A model generated the notes under the pieces. It was not told the origin of the DNA and made no database searches. It saw only the letters and a program-made list of their open reading frames with translations. 64,000 nt of DNA. Source: Lethocerus indicus (taxonomy: Eukaryota; Arthropoda; Insecta; Hemiptera; Belostomatidae). Below, in pieces: positions 11,304 to 25,267 of this stretch. Location of the stretch: contig JACDQD010000102.1 of assembly GCA_019843655.1 (NCBI GenBank), positions 2,551,501-2,615,500 on the forward strand, given 5' to 3'. Each line of letters begins with the position of its first letter. The first letter of the stretch is position 1. A program made the translations under genes and the position numbers.

Positions 11304-14300
11304 CTGCCAACAACATACATCAATAACACCTCTCATTCATCCGCTCTTATACAAAACTCCACCCGATCCGGACCCCCATCATCGGCAGCATCGCGTTTCC
11401 ATGTATCGCGCATTGGGCGACGGATAAAATAAGACAACGGAGCATTGTATTTATTTTTTGTTTTCCCGCTACCTTGTTTAGGCACGATTTAGTAGTCGAG
11501 AAGACTGAGTTGTCCCGCCACGACATGAGGCCGTAATTCTATTGCACTCTTGCACGTTATACAAGAAAATGGATCTGAAATATATACACGGATATACAAA
11601 CTGATATTTTGGAATACCAAGGTACATATCTACTGACAGTACTTTCCTTGCTAACTAAAGTCTCGAAAGTATCAAACCCTAAAAAATATAAATAGATAAA
11701 TTTAAATCCCCTTTCAAATATACCCTATTTCTTTACTGGCGCAATGCAACTGAGGATGCACCAAATAAGACAGACAAGCTTATTAGTTATTTTTATATTT
11801 ACTTCAATGTATATACACGTCGAATTTGCACAGCCGTTAATTTAATTCCCGATACTAGTTGTTATGAATATAAACTGTCTGATGAGTACTGGCTATTGAC
11901 TGCAAATATTCATTTAATACAATATTTGTTTAATAAAACTCCCGCATAATTTACTATTATACGATTCGCTGGCAATAGGCAAGCGATTCGTCCAGCATAG
12001 GCTCAGGAGTATCCAGACGTAGTGGATTCAATCCAACTGCCAACCCTCCGATCGGACCGTCCAGTTCTGTCTTAAAAAGAAACAAATAAAAATCCGAAAG
12101 CACAGACTTTTAGAACTCAAATTCCTTTTTCGACTCGGTATGACTGACAGGCGCCCGTTTGGATACCGAAACGGGCTTATCCGGTGGCCAATTATCGGCC
12201 TTTTATTAGGTCGATCGGAGATGGGGTCGGATAATAAAAAAATGCGGTTCCGATCAATTAACGCAACGAGGCACCAATTAAATGCCTATTGCCCTTCTGG
12301 GTCTTCAGGCACGTGCCTTGCTGAAATCTAGAAGATCCAGATTCCGAGAAACCAATTATTTTCGTCAGGTATGGATCGCACGTCCCGGATCTCGATATCT
12401 GTCGTCCATTGAAACAAATCGGAGCGGAGTTCCTTTAAACATAAATTGTATCTGCTTTCGGTGGAAATGGGTACAATGTCCTGTGGTAATATTACAAGTC
12501 CGGTAGTCCGGATTTGGAAAAACCCAAATAATACACAGAATACAAAACTAATAAGCGTTCAGGATTCTGTTTCACCCCTGTGGCACTATAAGAGAAATAG
12601 TCGATTCCATACAGCTAATACAGGTTGATGCGTCAAATAGGAAACAAAAAGACCAATGAATGAATGGCCAAAACTAGTGAGGCCAACTTCCAAAATAATC
12701 GGGAATAACAGGCGAACCGACATATTTTTTTCCGTCGTGTTCAGCCCAAAAGGGCCGTGGAACGTAGGGCTGTTAAACGTGCCGGCCGGTAAAACTCTTA
12801 TCTGCGGCACAGGGCGAAGAAATTGGAAGGGGAGCTGGGGCCGGAAAAAAAAACGCTTGGACAACGAAACGCAAGACGAGGGGAAAAATAATGAGGTCGT
12901 GCGGGTGATGAAGCAACGGATACGCCCCGCAGTGACGACGGTTCTTGTTGTGGACCCGACCTAGGCCAGCGCCTCCAATAAAAATAAATGGAACATTCTT
13001 GTTGGGGAAAAAACCTATTTGGGCTCCGGTGGCTTTCATCCGGAGTCCAGTTACTGCCTGAAATTAAAATGTTATAAAGTGCCTCCTCAGAATAATAATA
13101 ACACTCTGCACAAGGTGAATAGCCTACGAGTCGGTTTCCTTTCAAAGACATCGGAAGAGCTTGTTCACTGAACGGCGTAGATTTTTTTGGTACCGGGCCC
13201 TACAGATTTTTGTCTTCGGCAGATGGTACCAAATTGCTTCAGAACTAAATCAGCGGCCCTCCCTCCGATCCCTAACAACCAACCGGCCAAATTTCGATAA
13301 TTCGAAGGGGGAAGAATCGGACACGTTCGGTCGGCGAGAAAGACATTGGGAGTAGTTATTAAACCGCTCCAATCCTCCTTTCCGGACTTATTCGGCACCT
13401 ATTTATCTGACGCGGTCTTCCAATTATGCGGCCGGAGAGATCGTTTAGCGGCTCACTGGCGGCAATTATAATAATAATAAACGGAGGCGGGTCCCGCGGC
13501 CTATCTCGTCGCTATCTCCCCGCCGAATAAGGTTATCTGAATCGTTATCTCGGGGCGGAAATAGCTTCCACGGAAATAACAGAAAGGAATGGACATTCGG
13601 GCCCGGTTCGATATGTTTCCTCACCCATCGGCCGTCCGGGAAACTGAAAATGTGTTTGAATTGGAACTCAACACAATGTCTGCGGCCGGCAAAATTTATA
13701 AAATTAAATAAATATTTTTAGGTGATTATAGTAGAGCTGAGTATACTCCACAATGTCCGGAGCTCACTAGTTGGGTGAAAACACGATTGCGCTTTACCAA
13801 TTAACAGACGGTATCTTTCAACCGGAATAGATACAAACATTCGGATGGTTCATCCATCAGTCACCTTATTCTGTACCTTTCATAAGAGAATGAATATATT
13901 TAAAAAATTACATCTACATTGTGGTTTTTCTTTCAGCTATCGACATTATTTCTTTAGCTTTAGGGAAAATCCATAAAACTGTACTCCGTCCAAATCAATA
14001 TTACTATAATTACTGTTTCCGTGATGAGGGCCAATACGCTAATTTTTAAGGGGGCGTAGATTCCGAGCACGCGATTCAGTCAAATTAGGAATTCTTTTGT
14101 GCACCGCCGATATAAAACTGTGTAAACCTCACCGCTTAAGAAGTAATTTGTAGTTGGGAAGGCGGCCCGTTTCCCTAAAATGAGATAGACTAATAAAAAG
14201 TAAAGATTCTTAACGTAAAACAAATCGCCGATAGTTGGTTTTATATTTTTTTACTCGCGAGTTTCCTTTTAAATTACTTACACAAATGTATTTATAAAAT

Positions 14301-15169
14301 ATTAAAATGTATCATAGAAATGTATGTTATTCGCGTTATTGGTATAATTTCAGCCGAGCAAATGCTTTAAAAGGGCCAATATAATCCTTTGGGAGGGCTT
14401 CGGGCTCTAACAATGTCTGAACGCCTGCAACTGCAACCAAATCCCTACTGTCCTTATCATAAAGGGGAGAGTCACGCAAGGCGGGAGCCAATCCGCATGC
14501 ACTTTCCGCATGACTTCACAGTTCAAACTCTCTCCGGCTACCAGGAGTTCCCGAGGTTGAATTCAACTCTACGTGAATCTGAGGAAAGATTCATACCCTC
14601 CCAAATTGTACCAATTTCGCTATCAAAATGCGAGGAATTGGGATCCTACTCGTGTGTTTCTTTTAAAAACTGCAAATGAACCACCGTCGATTCGCGGTAG
14701 GCGACCTGAGCGTGACATCAGCATTGGGCTCACCCGATGGCCCCTCGTGGGTGCCACAGTAGTCACACGGATTCCGGCGAACACAGAAATACGTTCGTGT
14801 ACGAGTTTCGTTCATGCATGTATTCAGAGAGTGTCATCGAGGCGGAGATTAAGGTAGCCGGCTTAATATTCCGGCCGAACGCGATCGCGATAAGGCCCCC
14901 CCTGGTCAGTCCCATCGCCTGGGCTTGAACCAATCGCAAACTGCATGCCGTACTGTTATGCAAGTCAATTACTTTCACCCCGAACGTTCGGGGCATGGCC
15001 CTCGCTGGCAAATTTAAAGCTTGGTAAATTACAAGGCGGCCTGCTAATTACAGAGTTTGAGTAGCCACTCTCGGGCAGCAATACATAAAAGGTGATTTCC
15101 CGAAACAGCGCCCTTATGAATGACACTTTAATGATTTTGGTTGGGTTACTATAGACGTGCAATAGTAGC

Positions 15170-15191
15170 ACATCTTCTATCAAGAAGATGT
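15170..15191. other. Perfect 9-bp hairpin
   Basis: ACATCTTCT (15170-15178), a 4-nt ATCA loop, then AGAAGATGT (15183-15191). It is short and isolated. Pairing stops at the next base outward. No terminator or RNA-gene context is visible. Confidence 0.7.
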
Positions 15192-16610
15192 AGATTCAAC
15201 ATGTGCTCAAATATGTCAATTGTGTCTGCGAGTATGTACTTATTTACACGTATATATGTATATATGCTGTTCTGGACGCCCGTATAATTCCGGGGCTTGT
15301 ATATTAACGAGTATCGAAATTCATAACAGGAAACTGAACAAAGAGCATAATAGAGGTAGTGACTTATTACTAATTTATATTATAGGAGAATGAGAATTTT
15401 GTGCTCTATTAGTTGGAGCGTTGGACAATAATTATCTATTTGTGAAATTATATATTACCCCACGCTTGGAACTTCGAATGCTAACCACGTATTAATAGCA
15501 AATGTCCTTTTTGTTTACAAGGGCATACAATTTAAGATCGTAGATATGACTATACGTATATTATTCAACGGATATAAAGTTCAATATGCAATAAAGTAAA
15601 AGCGTGTGTAATTCATCTGTGAATAAATTACTGTAGCTTTAATCGTGATTTAAAAGATTTTATAAATTCGCCATCCAAACAGATCTGTTATAAAACATTT
15701 ATTTATATATTATTATTGCCTCCATGTTATTTAATGAGCAGAGTACGATCAGAGTGAAGAAATAAATTATAGGCCAAAGGACTAATGTCATGGTAACCAA
15801 AGCAAAATGACCGAAGCCATACGATTCAACTAAATTTAGAATAACACCATCAGCTTCCTTCGCTGGTAACCTGATTAATATTACGTATTTGTCCTGTTAC
15901 GTATAACAGACTAATCGTGCTCCACCAATAGGTCACGTATTATCAGTACGGCACAATACAAATCGAATTTGAAGCCTTTGGCCGAGGTCCCACCAGTCAT
16001 CCGTTTTACCAGACGGTCATTTTCCCAAATTTGCAAATCGCGTGGTCACCGCACCGCGGTGCATTTCTGAAAGTTCGAAGCTACGTTTGACAATTGTAAT
16101 ATTTCACGCCGCCGAATTTGACCGACGACGGGGCCGAAAGGAAAGTCAATTATAATTTTTAATAAATTAGTTCCCGTTTGTGGACGGGTCCGGGTGAAAA
16201 CAAATAAACAAAAAACGAAATCTGGAGAACAATGCGGAGGCAAATGCGAACAATCAATCCCGCCTCTCCAACAAAGAGGAATGTCCCGCTGGAAACTCAC
16301 TGAAAAAAATTGAATGAAAAAACAAACAATTTGAATACTCTCTTTCCTACCTGCCGTTCAGAATGCCGACACGAATAAAGAGACTGCCGTGAAAAACGTT
16401 TACTTGCAGAGACAACCGTAATTTTTATTTAGCAGTGCACTTCTTATCTCAACTAAATATAAAACGCCAAGAAAGACCGACGAAATTCTCACGGCATATG
16501 CTAAGTTAAATATTTATTGCATCAATAAATAAATACCAATTTCTGGTAGTGTTCGGTAACACTACAAGCCTTGGAAACGAAAACAACATCAATGTAGTGA
16601 GAATTTAGGT

Positions 16611-16656
16611 CTTTACCGATAGGCATGTGTGAAAGTTTTGCTCCCGTCTGCCTTGT
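16611..16656 (+). repeat. Dispersed repeat, copy 2 (22-bp exact core)
   Basis: Second copy of the element at 5301-5347, in the same orientation. The exact core is 16622-16643. Flanking similarity includes a T-rich CCG block before and CTGCCT after, with a 2-nt gap difference. It lies just upstream of the LINE relic at 16853-17155, but copy 1 has no such neighbour, so the two are probably unrelated. Confidence 0.6.
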
Positions 16657-16852
16657 CACAAGTTCTTTTTACCTGCACTTCCGAACTAATTTATTACTCT
16701 TTATCATTATTCTGGCCATCGTTTTCTCCTCGAGAATTTACGCAAGGAGTACTTTTCCTCGTAACAATCCTGTGTAAAATACTCTATCCCTGTCCCGCCT
16801 CGTAGGGACATTCTGCTAGGAGGGATCTCGGACGGGGAAAAGCCTTGATGAA

Positions 16853-17155
16853 CTAGTCCGAACAAAGTGGATCTTCGGGAAATAACCATTCTTTGGAATT
16901 GTCGGACGTCTCGGGCTCAAAGACAGTTCGGACGCCCACTGCCTTCGCCGCAGCACGCGATTCTTCCTCTTTCCAGCAAACGAACTCCGAGTAGTCATGC
17001 CAGTGTACATGAGTATTGAGCGATCGCATCCTGTTACCAGAAACGACATCGTGATCTACTCGGATGATCGCAGGAAAATTCAGCCTCCAATCTTCGCCGT
17101 GTCCAATCCTCCTAAGTTGAAGGCGTACAACAACCATACAATGATAAATTGACAA
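16853..17155 (-). pseudogene. LINE retrotransposon relic, RNase H region (copy B)
   Basis: The minus frame includes RLQLRRIGHGEDWRLNF and then HDVVSGNRMRSLNTH (17053-17009), the counterpart of HETGVPGN in copy A at 2590-2880. At the DNA level about 30 bp around GAG[C/T]ATTGAGCGATC and TTACCAG[G/A]AAC align between the two copies. RNase H residues expected after the Gly-Asn (Ala-Asp) are not preserved and the upstream region has no continuous polyprotein frame, so this is a fragment. A longer minus frame upstream (17436-17080) may hold more of the element but I cannot assign motifs in it. Confidence 0.45.
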
Positions 17156-20100
17156 GCCCTACTTCGACTGGGTAAGGTCAGTCGCACCGGTCCGGTTAGC
17201 CTTTTTATACACCAAATATAAATGAATATAAGAACCGACCCTCGTTGTATCAATACATGACAGGGTTTCGAGCCCCCGTCTCGTACGTCACCTTCGACAA
17301 GATTACAACGGCCAATCCTCGCGGGATTATGACTGAGGTTGGATGCAAAAAAAAAACAGTAGAAAGAAGACAGCCGACTCCCGAAGGTGGACGCGTTTCG
17401 AAACGACAGGATTGAACCGTCAGAGCGGAGGTACATAATCCTCGAACTACAGAGATTCCAAGTGTTCCGCGGGGAGTAAAGTAACCGTCGACTTTATATT
17501 AACAAATCGGTTAAACGGATTTTTAATTCGCGAAGCAGAAACTATTTGGCGCTAAGCGAAATGGGATTCACAACAATAGCCATAAACGGACCCGTAAATT
17601 CTCTTCTCTTTTACTGTTCTGTTTCATTACTAAAATAATGAATGCCCAATGTAAATGTCTAAAATTGAATGAGCGCAAAAAATATACCGTTCTATTCTGA
17701 AATAGTCATGTTTCTCTGAATCCCAAATGTTAGGTACGATTGTTATGAAGAAAAACTGATCCCGTCAACGGCTTGGTCGACAATCGTGACACTCAATAAA
17801 GCGTATACGAGTGATGCGGGGCCTGGGGCGGGTGGGAAAAGTTCAGTTCAGTGACGGGGCCGGCTGAGAAACAGTCGGCGGCCTCCTATCGGCCACTCCA
17901 CTCCCCACACACAATGGTAGTAGTCGGTCCCCCATTCACCAGTACGCAGCCACCCACGTGCTTACCACAAAACGGAACCCACTAAATCAAATCATTTACT
18001 GGAAACCGCAATCGTGAATGTTCAATCGACGATGCTAAATGTTTACAGTAAAATTTTGAGCTCCTTATTTGAGACTATTAAACCCCAATTCAACTTCTAA
18101 ATGAAGTTTAAGAATTCGCGATAACAAATTGAAAAACGCTGAGCGGCATTTCTAAAAGCGGTAATATTCTTTCCAGGTTCCAAGAGACGGAAGAATTGAA
18201 ATAACAAAAATATCAAACGCCGGAAAATCCTGAATTAATAGTCATCAAAGTCCAACAATTCGCACAACCTCGTTAAAGGGTCCCCAAAGTGGGACTGTTC
18301 GGTGGAGGAAGCGCTTTTGAAGTTCCGCGAAACCCCCCCCCCAACCGAAAGTTCTGAAAACTCATCTCTAATAAGCGGTGGTCCTCGACAGCGGTCTAAA
18401 AAACAGGCTTCGGATCGCTCGCAGTTGAATTCGAAACCAGTTAGATGAGGGGGTTTACACAGAAAAATATTACAGTTTCAACCTAGCTGTAAGACCGAAT
18501 ACGGGAAAGGTATACGGCGTTTTAATCACAATTCTGACACAAACCCTAGGGTTTGGCATCCAAATAGTTAGAGATCTAAAGTACCATCCCCTTCTTTCAC
18601 CCCTACAGTACCGATTATTACATTGTACTTGAACACTTAAATTATATAAAAAATTGTAGAGGAACACCAGCGGGTTATACGGATACTATTCACTGGCGTC
18701 TACACTGTAACACAATTAAGAAACAGAACAAATTATAGGGAATCGAACTATTCTGATCCCAAGTTAGGTGCAGTTTTACTGGCGGGTGGTGTTTACTGTA
18801 ATTGCAACCCGCTCTTTTCCCCCGGTTGTACGCAGTAGTAATACACGGTACTGCACGCGAAAGAGTTCACAGTGAAGTCTTTACCGAATGAATAATTCAT
18901 CCGTGGAAGTACGCTCTAGTTTTGGAGACAATAAGAGCGCCGCTTTTCACCCATCGATCCGCAGGAAAATGGACGGCGGAAATTCGTAAATTTCGCATAG
19001 CCTTTGATGGCCGAAGGTCTGAAAAGAAGCCAATGAAATGCTTCTTTTGTTGAGTTATTTCGTATTGCGCTTACGAAATAAAACACCAAGGAGCTCTTAT
19101 GAATCGTTTACGTAAATTCATCTGGCGGTAATGAAGGAATCACGATATAGGAATGCTTCACTAATGCTACTCTGAATAACTAAATACGGTTATGTACCTG
19201 ATGTTTTACATAGGCAGGGAGGCGGCTGGTGGTGGTTCTTGTTTCTAGGCTTGCTCTCAATGTACGTGCCGCATATGTCGTCAACTGCAACACAAAAGTA
19301 ATTTTTTTATGAGTGGGGTTTTAACGCCGCACGTAATAAGTTCAATCTCGCAGGAAATACCGACGCCTCCTTTCGTTGATGCTATAATATCGCCCGCGAT
19401 TTCTTATGTCCGAGCGACCGAATCAGTTTTAATTTCTGGGATCCTGAATGATAAATGGCGTTCGATCAACGAGTCGACGACGAGGTCCACGATCATCCAT
19501 CAACCGAAAGCCTTACGTCACTGACGGATCGGTCCATCCGGTGAAGCCCCCAGAGTTTCCCGTCTTCGTGCAATTAGTCCCAGTTTTGTACATTGTACAA
19601 GCAGCGAAAAGCGTAATGCATGATCCCGTTGATTCCAATAAATTACAGTAGAAATGGAAATACTGTTAGGGCCGTATGATTATAATACTAATAACATTAG
19701 ATTTTCGTCTCTGTTCCGCACGAATACCGAGTATTGCAATAAAATGAACTACACATATTTCAACTCGGGGAGTGGTCCCGAGAGTGTTATGGCAGAAATG
19801 GAACTCCCTATCGCGTTGTCACGGATGAACTCCGGAAAGCGAGTTTCCACAACTTTCCAAGTAGTTTCCCAAGATGCGCCCGGTAGGTCGCTGTCTGTGT
19901 TTTTGTATCTCCACGCTGGACGGGTTACGCGTCGACGTGAAACCAAATTCTTCCCCCGGTTATGGGTCATGGGATGAACGTCGCCATGAAATTTTATGGA
20001 TCAAGTTGGGTCTGAAGCGTTGTGTGGAGAACGAGCGGTCAAGCGTTTTAGTCGGACGCATCCATATTGTCCATTTATAGCTCGTATTTTTATGCCAATA

Positions 20101-22349
20101 TAATACAAAAGGTTTCACATGGGAAAAAAGTGTCCGTTTTTTCTTCTACAAACCTTGTTTGAAATAGGCAAGGGTTCTTGTCGGACATATTCTAATACAT
20201 GAATTTTTCAAGAACTGATGGATGCGATCCTCCAGCAGTTCAAAATTTTCTTAAATAATCTCGAGCGCCCTTTGTGAATTCGGATCTTGGTATCGAAGAT
20301 ATAAACGCTCCAACGATGGTGTAATGCATTGAAATAGTATTTAGTTTTTTGGAGTCCGAAATTCGGGACACAAGATATTTTAGTGAACATTCAATATATT
20401 CATACAACAAGAGGCAGTCTGTTGACGTCGCAACAGAGGTTTATACCACTGGTCCATTACTCTGTCCACAAACTGGCGGCATTGTTTCTGCCGGACCCCG
20501 GCTGTGTCAGAGCGGGCTAACGAAGGGAGCGCGGTGTTCACTCACTGATTCATGGGTTTAAGGGTACACTAGGCGTTAAGGTCAGGGAGCCGGTATGTCG
20601 GTCAGCGGTCTGAATTATAGACCGGGGGCAGTCGAGAGGGCCTCGACAGGTCAAACCAGTTCTACTCCCTCTCGTAGTCATACTAAGCCCGCTTCCTACA
20701 GCCAACTTCCTCCGGGCCCTCCAAACACTCTACGGCAACCTGCATTTCCCCCTACGCCAAATTTTACCCCTCAAATTTATCTCGAAACTATTTTAATTTA
20801 TAATCAAATAGTTTTTTGCCTTATTATTACATCGCCGTAGTTTTAAAATGGCATTTGTCTCAATTTTTGGTACAATTTTATTTTGTCCTTCGTGATTACT
20901 GATTGGAGTTTGCAGAACCAAATTGAAGGGTACTGTATTCATTTTGGCAACTTACTTTCAGTCAAATTTCACTACAATTCAAAGTATGTAATTAAACCCT
21001 TTCATTGTAATGCAACTCTGTTATTTTCATTTTCCCGCATTGAAGCTATTCAATTTGTAAGATATAATGAATTTAATTATAATAAGAAATGAGTTTCGCA
21101 GCAATCGTGTCCAATTCCTAAAACCAATAATAATGTGTTTGTAACGATAATACCGGCTCTCTACGCCGTCGGTAATTTCATACGAGTCCTTTTTGTAACG
21201 ATCGGTTTACCTCCCGAGTAGAATAGCTTTTAGTACAGTGCGATCGTATTCCCAAAGACTGATGGGTTCCCAATTTTCTACCGTCAACGTATCGGAAGTC
21301 TCGCAAACATATCAAAAGGTTACACGCTAAGGAAAGAAACTTGGCGGACAATTCGAATTACAGGGCACTTTTCCTATATGTACTTTCTTCGCTCAAACAC
21401 AATTTTCGTTCACACAATTATTTATGTATGTTCTTAATATCCTCGCGTGAATCAATATATTATTAATAGTACTATACGTACAAAACAAAATAATACATAA
21501 ATTTTATGTTCTATCATGAATTAATTAAAAGCATTTCTGAGAAACGAAATAATCAAACCGGTCGAGGCTGTATGTACCCCATAAAATGTGTATTCCTCTG
21601 GCTGATATATTGTACACGCTTCTAGGGAAAAATGAGTATTCCCAGACTCCGATTCTACTGTTTGTTCTATTTCATATGCAAGCTATGATTAGGGAACACA
21701 CAGTTTATCATTGTTCCTAGCATGAGCGGACCCCCTGGGGTTAATAATATCGTGGTCCTAAAGGCCCCTCTAGGCGACCTGAGAACCTCTCTCTCCCCCT
21801 CTCTACTTCACTTCTCGGTATAACCATTCATTGTGAATTGTTAATCTATAAGCGTTGTTGTATGTCGTTATTATTCAACCAGAGGAACGTCGAGATAGCT
21901 CGAGACGCAAAATGACCACGCCTAAAACGATCCCGCCTTCTCCACGGATCACGAAACCAACACACGGGTCCTACCCTAAAAAAGTCGTTAGAGGGAACGA
22001 AAATGGGACCAAAGGAATACTCGGCGGGGGACAGAGGCAATCTCCCTGGGCAACACTTCCGCCGTTTAGCGGCATCGACCCTTTGAGATCAATCGTCAAT
22101 CCAACCCCCGAGTCGTTAAGGACTTGTGCTGAGGAACTCGAGGGTTGTTCATGTCGACGTCTCACATTTGGTAGAAAGAAATTTTCTGTTTTAATGGGTA
22201 TTATGGGTAATTATCAACTTTACCTCCACCCCCTACCATCATGTACCCACTGTTTTCTAGTTTTTGATTATATTTAACCCGATAAATACACAGTGCTACC
22301 CCATATAGAATCATTGTGCAGCCTTACTAAGTGCGGTGCGAAAGCAAAG

Positions 22350-22700
22350 TAATTAAAGGAACCGGCGAGCTTCCAGGAAAGCCGGCGCCGCTCGCCGGTC
22401 GGAAATACAAAAGAAGGGACTGGGACGAGAAGCCAAATAAACAGGTCCCCTACGATGCTTCATAGGATAATGACATCACCCAGCGATGACGTCAGCTCGA
22501 CACGTCTGCCCAGTCGCGACGGTAATGGGCCACTAAAGTAAGCAGCCGGCCGCCATTACGACAATCGGACGTGCTCCAACTCATTTGGAGCGCGCCTGCT
22601 GACTGGCACCTACCGCCACGGCCTCCCACTCGCCTTCCCGTGCTCCAGATTCCTTATCGGCCGCTCTACCGGGCTCTAATCCCTGAGTGGTCGTCGTATT
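22350..22700. promoter_or_regulatory. CpG-rich block with paired CRE-like sites
   Basis: A roughly 350-bp GC- and CpG-rich block inside the long presumed intron. TGACATCA (22471-22478) and the perfect CRE palindrome TGACGTCA (22487-22494) start 16 bp apart, about one and a half helical turns. The rest includes GCCGGC repeats and GGAGC..GCTCC inverted words near 22573-22592. No exon is apparent on either strand. It could be an enhancer or alternative promoter bound by CREB/ATF-type bZIP factors. This function is inference. Confidence 0.35.
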
Positions 22701-23819
22701 CAGGGCCCAACCAACCACCCGACAAATAGAATATTTCAACGTACAACAAACGCCCAAATTCTACAGTTCTCATTCAATAGTGAGTCCAGGGAAGGAGTAT
22801 ACGAAGGAATGAAATATGACCACAAAATATAATTTTGTAACGTTACTGCAATGTTGGATGTTAAATAGAAATGCATTCCTGGATAAAAATCAAGCCGGCC
22901 GGTATAAAATTAATTGCTGGACTACACTATTTATACATATTTCATGCAGATTATTTCCCCTGTATTTTCAATATTCTTCCGGCACTTGAAATATTCAGTT
23001 CGAACACGAGCGATGTTCCGTTTTGTAAAGCTCAAATTAGTCTCATCTCCCCTTTCAAGCGTCTAAAATTCCTTCCTAATTGTTCAAGCCCCTCCCCCAA
23101 TTACCGCCGACTATAAAACATCCGCTTCGGGACATTTAATTAACAAGATTCTCTAAATTCGACTTCCGCAGCGAGGGCGGCTCACCGGATTTATCCCGGG
23201 GGGCTTAAGTTAGCAGGAGGCGACAACTAGTGTTTCGGAACGAATCGAAAAATTCATAAAATTATAAATGGTTTTTATGTTGATTATATTTATAGAAGGA
23301 TGAAAATAAAAGGTAGAATATAATTTATATAGATCACCTAAGATAGTGTCCATAAATGGGGAAATACTCGGTAAGACCACTCAAAAATACCGCAAAAGTA
23401 ATATCTATTGGAATAATTCCTTCAGTTATTTCTTACCTAATTGCAGTCATCTCCATTTTAACAAAGGAAAGGAACCCTTTTAAAATCATACTTAAGGAGT
23501 AAAAGGGAAGTAAAGTGAAGCGAATATTATGTTCACGTACCAATAGTTTGGCGTCTAATTGATTTAATTTCGCCTTCTCCGTCTTATAATGGCGGGGCCG
23601 ATATAAAATAACACCATTCGACAACAGCAAAATTCCCAACCAGCGAAGTCAGCACGTTACGATTATTGAACTCTCGGCCGTCAGTGAACGGTTTAAATCG
23701 GGAGGGAAGAGAGGTGGGAGGCAGGGGGGCGGGGGGAAGACAAATCGACGGACTAACTCAACGTCGGAGGGCCGGTGCCTGCGATCTGAAAAAGAACTGC
23801 ACGTCCACATCAATCCTGC

Positions 23820-23839
23820 ATATATATATATATATATAT
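23820..23839. repeat. (AT)n microsatellite
   Basis: Ten uninterrupted AT units. Confidence 0.95.
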
Positions 23840-25216
23840 GGCCGACCTCCACCGGCAACGTCAAAAACAAGAAAGATCGACCTGACAAATAATCCAGGCG
23901 ATGGAAAAGAACCCGACATTAGGCTCTTTTCTAGACATTATATATGTGAACACACACACACAAACATAAAAGAAAATGATTTACGTTTTTCATCCCGTCG
24001 TCATAACGACGACGTTCCTGTACTGGACAATAAAGTATTGAATTAATTATATAAGCCAAAATATGCCTTCTTCTGTCGCGTTGTCATGACGACAATGTAA
24101 GCATTTTGAATGATATCGTATGCGGTGGTAATATCAAGTGAGATGTTTATCCGTACATAAGTATTATTATAACGAGGGGTAGGTAGATAAATAGATGAAG
24201 ACGTTCAGTGCTTACTTCTTATAAGTTGTTAACAATTTTATTTTATTGTTAGTATGTTATGTAACGAACAACACTATTTCCAATACTAAGAATCGTAAAT
24301 CAAACCTGAGGCACCAATGCCATTACACCGCCTCATGGCGTAAAACAAGATTTCTTCCAACGGAGCATTTTCTCTGATTGCTAAGAGCCCCAAAACGCCA
24401 AGCGACCGACTCGAGGCCAAGAACAATTTAGCGATTGCTAATCTACGACCATTGCCAAGAATCCATTTATCTTACGGGGTTGATTTCGGTCAGGGTGCCG
24501 ATCACGTTAACGAAAACAGACAGATTACAGACGGCATATAAAACGGATGATATAAACAGGATGTGATGCAACTTCAAAAGATGAATGGTTCCGAGTCGGG
24601 CTTCTACTTACTGACGCAAAAGAAATTATCCGGCTGGATACACCGCTCAACAGGTCTTAATAATAATGCTCGAAATGTTTCATCGCATGATATGGTGCAA
24701 TTCAAACAGTTAAAAGGATAATAAAGGTATCCTGCATCAGGAGGTGAATCTGAAAAGATCAAAATTCTAACGACCAATTAAATTTGTCAGTATTTATATG
24801 CAAATTAAATGCAAGTCATACAATTGTGTATTATTCTAAAAGATAAAGGGAACAAAGCTAAATTGACCGAAAGCCGATGTTGCCATGGGAAGAGTCGTGA
24901 AACACCGCGTTTCTGATCATCCACACGTGAACTACGCGTGCTCGCCAAGCATCCATTTTATTCGGCGATTAAATCCGTCCGCGCTCTTAAATCCGAACGT
25001 AAATTCTGTCGCACCAAATATTCATCACGTCGCATCGCGGACATTTTTACGATCGTACAATTCGCACGCGGTAACAATCTAGCTGAATTCAGAAAAATGT
25101 AGAGCTATAAAAGCTTAGATAACTTAAAAAGTTAGTCGGTAGTGGCATCGCTTCAACGCTTAGAAACTTGAACTGCTGTCAATGCTACTGACGACAGTAA
25201 GAACCTGACGAAGAAG

Positions 25217-25267
25217 GCGCGATCCTCTGGTGATCCTTTCAGGATCTACCTGAAAGGTAGATCGCGC
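25217..25267 (+). other. Compact three-way-junction (cloverleaf-like) inverted repeat
   Basis: GCGCGATC (25217-25224) pairs with GATCGCGC (25260-25267). Inside lie two perfect hairpins. One is GATCCT-TTC-AGGATC (25232-25246), and directly abutting it is TACCT-GAA-AGGTA (25247-25259). The right-hand junctions have no spacer; the left has a 7-nt spacer. An alternative single stem GATCTACCT-GAA-AGGTAGATC (25243-25263) competes with both the closing stem and the first hairpin, so the sequence is potentially bistable. It could be a structured RNA, a mobile-element terminus or a cruciform. No tRNA A or B box is present. Confidence 0.6.

Noticed and set aside
17378..17460. Minus-strand T-arm-like hairpin GACGG-TTCAATC-CTGTC
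   Set aside because: The T loop fits the consensus but there is no acceptor stem, and the distance to the only A-box-like word is too short for a D arm plus anticodon arm.
21855..22277. 140-codon plus-strand frame
   Set aside because: No domain resemblance and no splice logic; probably a chance stop-free run next to the CpG-rich block.
25205..25255. CTGACGA...GAAA spacing suggestive of a hammerhead core overlapping the three-way junction
   Set aside because: The bases following CTGACGA cannot pair with those preceding GAAA, so no stem II forms.
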